A stretch of 23,840 nucleotides of DNA from Streptococcus parasanguinis (GTDB lineage Bacteria > Bacillota > Bacilli > Lactobacillales > Streptococcaceae), in the NCBI GenBank assembly GCA_018377375.1, contig JAGZZN010000029.1, positions 1-23,840 on the forward strand, in the 5' to 3' direction. Shown piece by piece: positions 15,781 through 22,396 of the stretch; positions within the stretch are counted from its first letter, which is position 1, and the number at the start of each line of letters is the position of its first letter. Below the pieces are notes generated by a model. The model searched no databases, had not been told where the DNA came from, and saw only the letters and a program-made list of their open reading frames with translations. A program made the translations under genes and the position numbers.

Positions 15781-16305
15781 ATGAAGGAAGTGATAAGGTT
15801 CTGGTTCGAAGAGTTGAAGCCAGAGGATTGGTTCAAAAAATCAGAAGCACTGGATCAAGAAATGCGGGAGCGCTTTGAGGAACTTTATTGGAAGGCCAGT
15901 CGTGGGGAATTGTTTCACTGGCGGGCTACGGCAGAAGGGCGTTTAGCAGAGATTTTGCTCTTGGACCAAATTCCTCGCAATATTTTTCGAGGGACTGCCC
16001 AAGCTTTTGCGACAGATTCCCTGGCCTTGGTCTTGGCCCAAGAAGGCCTAACACAAGCTCAAGAATTACCAGTTGTACAAAGAGGCTTTTTCTACATGCC
16101 CTTTATGCATTCGGAATCTTTAACCATTCATGAAGAAGCTCTGCGCCTATTTGATCAACCGGGCTTAGAAAAGCGTTTGAAGTATGAGAAGATGCACATG
16201 GACATTCTTCAACAATTTGGGCGTTATCCACATCGGAATGCCATCTTAGGACGGCCTTCGACCAAGGAAGAAGAGGAGTATTTGAAAGAACATTCTGGCT
16301 TTTAA
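15781..16305 (+). CDS. DUF924 family protein
   Basis: A 174-residue protein with the clear DUF924 core: EILLLDQIPRNIFRGTAQAFATDSLA (about residues 57-82) and the YMPFMHSESL segment. The fold is all-helical and TPR-like, and no biochemical function is established. It starts 3 bases after larE, so it shares that transcript, but no link to lactate metabolism is known. It is the last intact gene before the ybaB junction. Confidence 0.92.
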   Translation: MKEVIRFWFEELKPEDWFKKSEALDQEMRERFEELYWKASRGELFHWRATAEGRLAEILLLDQIPRNIFRGTAQAFATDSLALVLAQEGLTQAQELPVVQRGFFYMPFMHSESLTIHEEALRLFDQPGLEKRLKYEKMHMDILQQFGRYPHRNAILGRPSTKEEEEYLKEHSGF

Positions 16306-16400
16306 GGGAAGATGAGGCCCACAGATTTCAAAACTCTTTTCTCTCTTCATGAAATTGCCTGAAACAGCAGGCATGATGTCAGAGTTCCCTCACCTAGGCT

Positions 16401-16428
16401 TTTCCAAGCGTCTAAAAAATGGTATAAT
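16401..16428 (+). promoter_or_regulatory. Promoter of the interrupted ybaB
   Basis: TTTCCA (16401-16406), a 16-base spacer and a perfect TATAAT (16423-16428) lie 40 bases before the ybaB ATG, with GGAAGGAA between. Between the DUF924 gene and here I see only a short TGCCTG/CAGGCA hairpin (16356-16373) without a T run. Confidence 0.7.
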
Positions 16429-16467
16429 GAACTGTAAATTTCACAATTTGGAAGGAATGTTATTGCT

Positions 16468-16494
16468 ATGATGAATATGCAAAACTTAATTTAA
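16468..16494 (+). pseudogene. ybaB: 5' remnant of ybaB (nucleoid-associated protein), interrupted
   Basis: The frame reads M-M-N-M-Q-N-L-I-stop. Streptococcal YbaB/EbfC begins MMNMQNMMRQAQKLQKQ as I recall it, so the first six residues match and then the sequence changes. Promoter and ribosome site are intact. A gene cut within its first codons, followed by repeats of integrase-arm type (16587-16605), is what a site-specific insertion at the 5' end of ybaB would leave. No other part of ybaB lies in the window. Confidence 0.7.
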
Positions 16495-16586
16495 GATTCT
16501 TTAGGTCTTGATATCATTAGAAATCTTGATTTTAAAGGCTTTAGAGTTCAAAAAAATTAACGATATTCAATAATATTACATTATAT

Positions 16587-16605
16587 TGGACAGTAAATGG
16601 ACAGT
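16587..16605 (+). repeat. Two direct TGGACAGT repeats, possible integrase arm sites
   Basis: TGGACAGT occurs at 16587-16594 and 16598-16605, a period of 11 bases (one helical turn). They lie about 95 bases downstream of the break in ybaB. Tyrosine integrases bind paired short repeats at such a distance from the crossover site. No integrase gene is present in the window. Confidence 0.45.
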
Positions 16606-16626
16606 GACAGAGTGTTTGAAGGAGAG

Positions 16627-16656
16627 AAAAAGAGGCTTAAATGCCTCTTTTTATAT
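16627..16656 (+). terminator. Rho-independent terminator without a local gene
   Basis: AAAAAGAGGC (16627-16636) and GCCTCTTTTT (16643-16652) form a 10-bp stem with a 6-base loop ending in T. On the plus strand it would stop transcription entering from the ybaB promoter; no intact gene lies in between. Confidence 0.75.
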
Positions 16657-16724
16657 GTTTGTGGACTAGAAGTAGATAGAATAGCTCTAAAAAATTTTTT
16701 GGTTATAAATTTCGCTTTTTATAA

Positions 16725-16865
16725 TTCATAAAGATTATTAGCCATCTTTCCGAAAAAACAGATATTTTTCGGAAAGTTATTGAAAAAATCTACCTTAATG
16801 TTATGCAAAAAGGAAAAGATAAGATTGAAAAAGCTATGCTAGATTTAGCCGAAATAATCACTTGA
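16725..16865 (+). pseudogene. Possible C-terminal gene fragment
   Basis: An open stretch of 46 codons ends at TGA (16863-16865) and lacks a start after the in-frame stop at 16722. Its predicted end, KGKDKIEKAMLDLAEIIT, has a protein-like composition. An 11-bp inverted repeat TTTCCGAAAAA/TTTTTCGGAAA (16747-16757 and 16765-16775) lies inside it. I cannot name a family. It may equally be non-coding. Confidence 0.25.
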
Positions 16866-16870
16866 GTATC

Positions 16871-16894
16871 TTAATCAGTTAAAATTTAGTTATT
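16871..16894 (+). repeat. 24-nt direct repeat, left of the hicA-hicB-secB-like operon
   Basis: TTAATCAGTTAAAATT-T-AGTTATT is repeated at 18247-18270 with one change (T to C), in the same orientation. The flanks GAGTAT and GAATAT are also similar. The pair brackets the three-gene operon and little else. Confidence 0.8.
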
Positions 16895-16916
16895 TTACTG
16901 AAAATAAAAGAAATCC

Positions 16917-16969
16917 TTGAAATCATCAACTTTTTTGTATATAATCAATATGACACTATATATGGTGTC
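16917..16969 (+). promoter_or_regulatory. Promoter and operator of hicAB
   Basis: TTGAAA (16917-16922), a 17-base spacer and TATAAT (16940-16945) form a near-consensus promoter. Immediately downstream is the imperfect palindrome GACACTATATATGGTGTC (16952-16969), symmetric at 16 of 18 positions and overlapping the predicted transcription start. This is the expected place for autorepression by the ribbon-helix-helix domain of HicB. Confidence 0.75.
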
Positions 16970-16988
16970 GCTATGAATGAGGTATATC

Positions 16989-17246
16989 ATGGGCAAGGAA
17001 AAAGAGTTGCAAAAAATAAAAAATGACCCCAAATCTGTTACCCCTGAACGCTTAGAATCTCTGTGTAAAAAATATGGTTTTATGTGGAAGCAAGGAACCA
17101 ATCATTCAATAACCTCTCATGCTCTATTGGAGGAGAGTTATCCAATACCACGACATAAGCCAATAAAGCCGGTTTATGTGAAGAATGTTATAAAAATGAT
17201 TGAGAAAGTGATAGAATTGGAGGAGGGTTTAGATGATGAAAGATAA
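16989..17246 (+). CDS. hicA: HicA-type toxin (mRNA interferase)
   Basis: An 85-residue protein with a HicA (double-stranded RNA-binding-like) core: LESLCKKYGFMWKQGTNHSITSH, where His39 is the expected catalytic His. C-terminal KPIKPVYVKNVIKMIEKV matches the end of the HicA fold. HicA toxins cleave mRNA and arrest growth. The ATG at 16989 is chosen because GAGG lies 6 bases upstream; the in-frame ATG at 16977 would have no ribosome site. It is slightly long for a HicA. The 3' end overlaps hicB by 14 bases, the usual toxin-first order. Confidence 0.85.
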   Translation: MGKEKELQKIKNDPKSVTPERLESLCKKYGFMWKQGTNHSITSHALLEESYPIPRHKPIKPVYVKNVIKMIEKVIELEEGLDDER

Positions 17247-17820
17247 AGAATACTATCTTGGATTGAACTATCCGATTTTAATTGGACAAATTTTTGACGA
17301 GGATGAAGTATTATTTACTGCCTCTATTAAAGAGTTACCAGGACTAATCGTTTATGGTGAATCTTTAGAAGAAGTTTATGATGAGATTGAATTAGCTAAA
17401 GCAGATTGGATTGAGGCTAATCTTGAGTGGGGGAGACAAATTAAAGAACCCCTTGAGAACTCTCTGAAAGAGTATAGTGGAAAAATAACGCTAAGATTAC
17501 CTAAAACATTACATAGAGATGTTAAAGAACGATCTGAGATTGAAGGAGTTAGTTTAAATCAAACTATAGTACAATTGATTAATGATGGGTTATTCAAACA
17601 AACTCAAAATGTTGTTGAACAGTTAGCAGAGCAATTTGAGCATATGACTAAAAAATTTAGTCAAACCATTGCAGAAAAGGTTTCTGCACCAGAGCAACAT
17701 ATTCATCAAACAATCATTGTAAAAAATCAATCTGAAAAAATACAACCATATAAAGAGCAGAATATTACTAATAATAGACTACAAGATAATAAAGTAATTT
17801 CATGGTCTATTGGAGGTTAA
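17233..17820 (+). CDS. hicB: HicB-type antitoxin with a long C-terminal extension
   Basis: 195 residues. Residues about 10-70 are the HicB partial RNase H-like domain (FTASIKELPGLIVYGESLEEVYDEI), and about 83-120 a ribbon-helix-helix DNA-binding domain (KITLRLPKTLHRDVKERSE, SLNQTIVQLINDGL). Usual HicB antitoxins with this domain pair end near there. Here about 75 further residues follow: a Gln/Glu-rich, probably helical part and a tail ending NKVISWSIGG. In toxin-antitoxin-chaperone systems such a tail (ChAD) makes the antitoxin dependent on a SecB-like chaperone, and a SecB-like gene follows directly. AGGAGG precedes two adjacent ATGs (17233, 17236). Confidence 0.85.
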   Translation: MMKDKEYYLGLNYPILIGQIFDEDEVLFTASIKELPGLIVYGESLEEVYDEIELAKADWIEANLEWGRQIKEPLENSLKEYSGKITLRLPKTLHRDVKERSEIEGVSLNQTIVQLINDGLFKQTQNVVEQLAEQFEHMTKKFSQTIAEKVSAPEQHIHQTIIVKNQSEKIQPYKEQNITNNRLQDNKVISWSIGG

Positions 17821-17821
17821 A

Positions 17822-18205
17822 ATGAAGTCAAAAAATATAGAGATAAGAAGAATAACATTTAGCAAATTCGAATTTAATATTCATAATACAGGAGAAGTTG
17901 AAGAAGATGGAAGAGCTTCAATTAATCTGAATCTTCCTGACAGAGAGGAAGGACAAGAGAATCAACTTATACTGATAAAGATGGAAATTTCTTATCCAGA
18001 TAGTCAGTATCGAGTTGTTGCTGATATTGATGCTATATATTCAGTCTTAGCTTCAGATTTACCAGAAGATATTTCGCAGGATAGTGAATTTCAACAAGCA
18101 CTTATTACACCAATGATAGAAAAGTTTAGGCTATATATTGGTATGTTTTCTGAAGGAGCATATGGAGCGATTCTGATACCAAATTTAAACTTTAATCAAG
18201 ACTAG
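17822..18205 (+). CDS. SecB-like chaperone of a toxin-antitoxin-chaperone module
   Basis: A 127-residue acidic protein. Its plan follows SecB: an N-terminal strand IEIRRITFSKFEFNIHN, alternating strands (ASINLNLP, NQLILIKMEISYP, YRVVADIDAIYSV) and a C-terminal helix plus strand ALITPMIEKFRLYIGMF...GAILIPNLNF. That last part parallels the SecB ending in which P-Y-x-R precedes the long helix and 'LAPVNF' closes the fold. GGAGG lies in the last codons of hicB, and the ATG is one base after its stop. SecB is generally missing from Firmicutes, so a solitary homologue behind an extended antitoxin suggests a TAC chaperone. Homology is by pattern only; an unrelated beta-rich protein is possible. Confidence 0.65.
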   Translation: MKSKNIEIRRITFSKFEFNIHNTGEVEEDGRASINLNLPDREEGQENQLILIKMEISYPDSQYRVVADIDAIYSVLASDLPEDISQDSEFQQALITPMIEKFRLYIGMFSEGAYGAILIPNLNFNQD

Positions 18206-18246
18206 AAGTTATCCGTTTTAAATATTCATATATTCTTATGGAATAT

Positions 18247-18270
18247 TTAATCAGTTAAAATTCAGTTATT
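18247..18270 (+). repeat. 24-nt direct repeat, right of the hicA-hicB-secB-like operon
   Basis: Partner of 16871-16894, with 23 of 24 bases identical. It begins 41 bases after the stop of the SecB-like gene and lies before the terminator that separates this operon from the RiPP cluster. Confidence 0.8.
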
Positions 18271-18280
18271 GAGCTATAAA

Positions 18281-18322
18281 CAAAACAAAAAATCCTATGA
18301 GACTTTGATTTCATAGGATTTT
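18281..18322 (-). terminator. Terminator of the RiPP operon
   Basis: AAAATCCTATGA (18289-18300) and TCATAGGATTTT (18311-18322) are a perfect 12-bp inverted repeat with a 10-base loop. On the minus strand TTTTTTGTTTTG follows, so it ends transcripts from the ABC exporter side. On the plus strand the T tail is weak but may still serve the hicAB operon. Confidence 0.85.
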
Positions 18323-18329
18323 CATTATC

Positions 18330-18401
18330 TCAATTATTTAACTTCTGTAAACACAACGTTTTTAAAAAATTATGCTCAAAATACATAGCTTGTAAAATCA
18401 T
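18330..18401 (-). CDS. Possible 23-residue peptide at the end of the RiPP operon
   Basis: The frame starts MILQAMYFEHNF and ends QKLNN. AAGGAG lies 7 bases before the ATG and the stop is 7 bases from the operon terminator, so it would be translated from the exporter transcript. No homologue is known to me. The rest of 18402-18544 shows no further gene. A chance ORF is a real alternative. Confidence 0.3.
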   Translation of the reverse strand: MILQAMYFEHNFLKTLCLQKLNN

Positions 18402-18544
18402 ATTTCAACTCCTTACTGTAGGACTTTCACTAGCTACATCCCTAGTTTGACGTTATTGTACTGATATTTTTAGACAGAGTTTTTATTATCCAACCTACAA
18501 AAAAGAGAGAACTTGCCACTCCTTTCTGAAATCTATACCTCCAC

Positions 18545-20086
18545 CTATTTCTCCAATTTTATTACCCTATCATAGCGCTTCAAGTCCTCTTCACTATAGT
18601 GATGAATCACTTCTACGAGTGCTTGAGGGAGGGAGAAGAGAAGGTGACTGATTCTCTCTTGATTTTTAAAGTCCAAATTGGCTTTAACCTCATCAGCTAG
18701 GATAAATTGGCGATTGTGATAGAGAGCACGGGCAATTTCCAAGCGCTGCTTCTCACCACCTGACAGAGTCTGGTTGCTAAGATTTTTGTTTTGAAGAGCT
18801 TTCAAACCAGTTTGTTGCAGGATTTCATCCATCCTTACAGTATCAAGTTCTTGTCCCAAAGCAATATTTTCCTCTAGGCTCAAACCATCAAAGATATGAC
18901 TAGACTGGAGAATGTAAGCTCCTGCCTGATAGAGTTCATCCGAGGTTAGTTCTTGCCCATGGTAGCGAATCCGACCATGGCTAGGTTCAATTTCACCATA
19001 GATTAGGTTCAGTAAGGTTGTTTTTCCAGAACCACTTTCTCCGATAATGGCAATCTTTTCCCCTTCCTCAATAGTAAGGTCACAAGAGGCTAGGATTTCT
19101 TGACCATCACGCTCAACACTGACTTTCTCTATCTGGATAGGAAAGACGGAACCTTCGAGAACAGAAGGCATATCCAAGTCTACTCCCAACAATTTTTGAT
19201 ATTTATCACAGAGAGACTTGGCTGATTTTCTAGTATTGATAAAGTAAGATAACTCCTGAAATTGATAGCCAATATTATACGATACGAGGTAAATCCCTAC
19301 AAAGCTGGCTGCAGATAGGTAGTTATAATAGGTCATGAAACCACCAATGACAATAGGCGCAACAGAGCAAAATGCATCAATTCCATTGATAAAGAGACTA
19401 TTTATAGTCCGCTGCTTTTCATAGGTGATTTCTTCCTTAAGAGCCTTGTGCAAATCTTTAGAGAACAGTTTGTAAAACAAGCTTTGTCCCCTATAATACC
19501 GTATGGAACGAGCACCTGCGATCATATTGGTTGCTTGAGAGACATAGGCTTGATTAGCTAAGGACTTCTCCTTCGTAATTTCATCCAAACGTTTAGAGCC
19601 AATTCCACTACAAAGAACAGGTATCGAATAAAAAATGATAAAGAGTAAGCCAAGATAAAAATTAGTCCAAAGAGCATAACAGATAGAAACTGTTGTAAAT
19701 CCCAAAGAAGAAATGATAATAACAGTCGGCTCAATATAATTATCTTCTAGCTGTTTTACATCATTTTCCAAGTCTGACAAAACTTCTTCATCCGCTATCC
19801 GACGGCTATATAGAAAAGTCTGAAAGATAGCCTTCTTAATACCCGACTTGAAGTCTGTCAGCACTCGTGCATAGTAATAACGTTTCCCCGCCAAACCCAG
19901 CAAGAGAATCAGATTTCCAACAATCCCCCAAAACAAGACCTGCCATAGCAAATGCAACTGGTGATTGGTAAAACTAGAGACAATATACTGAATCAAAGCT
20001 GGTGTAATGATAGCCTCCAGCCAAGTAATCATAATCGCTATAAAATAGAAGAATAAGTGCTTCTTGGTTACATAAGATCTAAGCAT
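18545..20086 (-). CDS. ABC exporter (fused membrane and ATPase domains) of the RiPP cluster
   Basis: A 513-residue half-transporter with a membrane domain of about five or six helices (residues 10-270) followed by an ATPase: Walker A GESGSGKT (349-356), signature LSGGEKQR (441-448), Walker B FILADE (461-466), D-loop NLD and a switch His in VIHHYSEED. There is no N-terminal peptidase domain, so the leader must be removed by another enzyme. The ATG overlaps the end of the radical-SAM gene by 8 bases, and GGAGG lies 10 bases upstream. The likely role is export of the modified peptide, with self-protection possible. Confidence 0.9.
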   Translation of the reverse strand: MLRSYVTKKHLFFYFIAIMITWLEAIITPALIQYIVSSFTNHQLHLLWQVLFWGIVGNLILLLGLAGKRYYYARVLTDFKSGIKKAIFQTFLYSRRIADEEVLSDLENDVKQLEDNYIEPTVIIISSLGFTTVSICYALWTNFYLGLLFIIFYSIPVLCSGIGSKRLDEITKEKSLANQAYVSQATNMIAGARSIRYYRGQSLFYKLFSKDLHKALKEEITYEKQRTINSLFINGIDAFCSVAPIVIGGFMTYYNYLSAASFVGIYLVSYNIGYQFQELSYFINTRKSAKSLCDKYQKLLGVDLDMPSVLEGSVFPIQIEKVSVERDGQEILASCDLTIEEGEKIAIIGESGSGKTTLLNLIYGEIEPSHGRIRYHGQELTSDELYQAGAYILQSSHIFDGLSLEENIALGQELDTVRMDEILQQTGLKALQNKNLSNQTLSGGEKQRLEIARALYHNRQFILADEVKANLDFKNQERISHLLFSLPQALVEVIHHYSEEDLKRYDRVIKLEK

Positions 20087-21278
20087 AACGTATAAACCTC
20101 CTGAAGTTATTTACCAACTTAGATAGTCGCTCTTTATCTCTAGAAAGGTATATAATTTGTTGTATGCAATATTCCATAAGTTCTGGCTTGTGGCATTCTA
20201 TGAATTCTCCATTCTCGTTAATGACAGTGGAATAACCATCAATTACATTGGCAACACATTCTATACACATACCTCTACACCAGCAATCTTTACACTTAGA
20301 AAAATTATCCTTATTATTAAATGTTTCAACATTTGGACTATTATGACTCCCCCAGAATCTAAAGCACAACTTCTTACTTCCATCTACGTCAAAAGTAATT
20401 GTATTGGAAGGATCAATATCATCGCAGAAAGTATGGTTTGTACTCTTGTAAATCATAGATATTAAAACATCGTATAAGATTGGGCTAATAAATGCTTTCT
20501 CATTACAATCAATTACATTCTGAATAGAAGTATCTATAAAAGTTTTTCTTTCAGATAAACTTTTTTCCATTTCTTTAACAATAAGTACTTTATTTTTACT
20601 GAAGACATCATTAACATTAAAATGAACATCCATCTCAGTAAAATATTTGAAAATAGCTTCTCTACTAATACCATTTTTTTGATGAATACGAGTATACGTT
20701 GATGCAATTTCGAAATTATCATAATCAATACTTTTTAAATACTTAATGAATCTCAGAGTCTTTCTATGACTTCCTTTTCCCCTTAACCTATCATGAACAA
20801 CCTCTGGTCCATCTAAACTAATTGTTAAAAATGGATGAAATTTATTTAACATATGCTTTACTCGATGATTCAAAACAGTACCATTAGTTACAGTCTCAAC
20901 TTTTAATATATTTAAAAATTTAGATAATTTCTCAATAAAATATACAAACAACTCAATATTTAAAAAAGGCTCTCCTCCAAAAAGTATTAATCGATTAATT
21001 TGTTTTATTCCCTTACTTACAATTTCCTGAATTATCTTATCAGCAGTATCAAAATCCATTACTCGATTGTTCATGCCATAGTTTCCACCATCAGCATAAC
21101 AGTACGAACACGATAGATTACAGCTATTTGAAATATTTATTACAACTTTCTTCAAGATTCCATCATCAAGATTATCCAAAGTATTCGACGTATTTTTATA
21201 TTCAGGTGAAGAAGACAAAGTAAAAGAAATGGAATCAAAATAATATGTACCAAAATCAGTATCAATTTTTTTTATCAT
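20079..21278 (-). CDS. Radical SAM/SPASM peptide-modifying enzyme (GggB-like)
   Basis: About 399 residues. The radical-SAM motif CNLSCSYC has cluster cysteines at 53, 57 and 60. Upstream is an N-terminal segment of about 45 residues that could bind the leader. LILFGGEPFLN and LTISLDGPEVVHDRLRGKG are standard motifs of the SPASM subfamily. The C-terminus has a Cys-rich SPASM region (FSKCKDCWCRGMCIECVANV, then ECHKPELMEYC) for auxiliary Fe-S clusters. With this precursor the expected reaction is Cys-to-alpha-carbon thioether (sactionine) formation. The ATG at 21278 has GAGG 6 bases upstream; an in-frame ATG at 21290 overlaps that site and is less likely. Confidence 0.92.
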   Translation of the reverse strand: MIKKIDTDFGTYYFDSISFTLSSSPEYKNTSNTLDNLDDGILKKVVINISNSCNLSCSYCYADGGNYGMNNRVMDFDTADKIIQEIVSKGIKQINRLILFGGEPFLNIELFVYFIEKLSKFLNILKVETVTNGTVLNHRVKHMLNKFHPFLTISLDGPEVVHDRLRGKGSHRKTLRFIKYLKSIDYDNFEIASTYTRIHQKNGISREAIFKYFTEMDVHFNVNDVFSKNKVLIVKEMEKSLSERKTFIDTSIQNVIDCNEKAFISPILYDVLISMIYKSTNHTFCDDIDPSNTITFDVDGSKKLCFRFWGSHNSPNVETFNNKDNFSKCKDCWCRGMCIECVANVIDGYSTVINENGEFIECHKPELMEYCIQQIIYLSRDKERLSKLVNNFRRFIRYA

Positions 21279-21305
21279 AGCAATCCTCATTAATGAAAAC
21301 AGAGA

Positions 21306-21323
21306 TGGGGAAATTTTTCCCCA
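21306..21323 (-). terminator. Possible attenuating hairpin between precursor and modifying enzyme
   Basis: TGGGGAA and TTCCCCA form a 7-bp stem with a 4-base loop, 12 bases after the precursor stop. On the minus strand only mixed pyrimidines (TCTCTGTTTTC) follow. It may let part of the transcripts end after the precursor, or protect the precursor message. Confidence 0.45.
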
Positions 21324-21335
21324 CCTCGGAAGAAA

Positions 21336-21443
21336 CTATCGACCGCCACCACAAGAATGACTTGGTCCACAGTTATTATTAACAACATAACCTTGATCAA
21401 ACTCTAAAAGCTCTTCAAGGTCAATAACTTGTAGTTCTTCCAT
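21336..21443 (-). CDS. Streptosactin-like RiPP precursor peptide (GGG type)
   Basis: A 35-residue peptide beginning MEELQVIDLEELLEF (acidic, helical leader) and ending VVNNNCGPSHSCGGGR. Two Cys, 25 and 31, each begin a four-residue window (C25-G-P-S28 and C31-G-G-G34). That fits the two sequential four-residue thioether rings described for streptosactin, the sactipeptide of streptococcal GGG-type clusters. GGAGGTG lies 6 bases before the ATG. The upstream promoter carries the same box as shp, and the radical-SAM gene follows. The ring assignment is inferred from the family and the residue spacing. Confidence 0.92.
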   Translation of the reverse strand: MEELQVIDLEELLEFDQGYVVNNNCGPSHSCGGGR

Positions 21444-21475
21444 TATTTTCACCTCCTATGTTTTATATAGATATC

Positions 21476-21523
21476 ATATTACCATTTTAGGAGCGCTATA
21501 AAAAATTCCCTTTTACACAATTT
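21476..21523 (-). promoter_or_regulatory. Rgg-box promoter of the precursor operon
   Basis: On the minus strand the 25-nt box (21499-21523) begins AAATTGTGTA, continues AAAGGGAATTT and ends TTTA. It matches the box before shp at 23 of 25 positions. A -10 TAATAT (21476-21481) starts 18 bases after the box, exactly as at shp, and there is no consensus -35. The box overlaps the rgg stop codon. Activation by Rgg bound to its pheromone is inferred. Confidence 0.85.
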
Positions 21524-22382
21524 ATTCTAAATCGTTCAACACTTGTTCTAAATGATGTTCAAACGTACATGCTAACTGTTGACTATTTACTAATTTCATT
21601 GCTGCGATACATTTTCTCATCTCAATTAAAGCATATTGATTATGAGTTTTCTTTAAATCGTACAAATTTTTCGCATAATGAAACACTAGTTTTTCATAAA
21701 TTTCAGTTTCTGAGAAGTTACAAAATTTTAGTTGTTTTTCAAAATAAAGAGCATCTATTAGCTCGTTTCGTTCAATACATGTTATATAGGCATTTAACAA
21801 CATGGTCGATAGTAAACGACGATTATTTGGAATATCTCTATAAAATTCAGAGCGATGGCACATTTCTTTTGATAAAACCATCATAGTTTCATGATTTAAA
21901 ACATCTAATGTATTCATAAACAACAACAATTCATAACACCCCCAGTATTCTACAGAAAATAAGTACTCACTGACAAAACTAATATCTTGATCTGTCACAT
22001 AGATCTTTCCTGATAAGTCCTGTAAACGAATCTTAACCAAAATCGTATTTAGCTCATAAAAAGGGTCTTTCTTCTCTTTTTTTTCCAATAAACTAATCAG
22101 TAAATTTTCCATACCAACGATATCTCGCTTTGCTACTAATAAACGAATTTTCTCTAACAATTCATTAAAGTCATCTCTATGAAAATCGCGCGCCGCGTAT
22201 ATAAATTCTTCAATTGGCATATTAATTGCTTCAAGTGCTAAAATGAATTTTGTAATAGTTAAGTCAGCTTCTTCATGCTCAAACCTTGACAGGTGAGAAC
22301 TTGATACTCCACATTTAGAAACATCTTTTAGTGACAGTCCTCTTGATTCTCTAAATTTTTTAAAAATTTTTCCGTATTTCAT
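21522..22382 (-). CDS. rgg: Rgg-family quorum-sensing regulator
   Basis: A 286-residue protein with an N-terminal XRE helix-turn-helix (GKIFKKFRESRGLSLKDVSKCGVSSSHLSRFEHEEADLT, residues about 4-42) and an all-helical C-terminal domain of the length and style of Rgg peptide receptors. It stands divergently from a short hydrophobic peptide gene (92 bases apart) and upstream of the precursor on its own strand. This is the standard arrangement of Rgg/SHP-controlled radical-SAM RiPP loci in streptococci. AAGAGG precedes the ATG, within a few bases of the Rgg box. The alternative name Rgg144/Rgg1358-like cannot be decided here. Confidence 0.93.
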   Translation of the reverse strand: MKYGKIFKKFRESRGLSLKDVSKCGVSSSHLSRFEHEEADLTITKFILALEAINMPIEEFIYAARDFHRDDFNELLEKIRLLVAKRDIVGMENLLISLLEKKEKKDPFYELNTILVKIRLQDLSGKIYVTDQDISFVSEYLFSVEYWGCYELLLFMNTLDVLNHETMMVLSKEMCHRSEFYRDIPNNRRLLSTMLLNAYITCIERNELIDALYFEKQLKFCNFSETEIYEKLVFHYAKNLYDLKKTHNQYALIEMRKCIAAMKLVNSQQLACTFEHHLEQVLNDLE

Positions 22383-22396
22383 TTAAAGTACCTCTT

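Noticed and set aside
16356..16373. TGCCTG/CAGGCA hairpin as terminator of larR-larE-DUF924
   Set aside because: The stem is only 6 bp and no T run follows; left unassigned.
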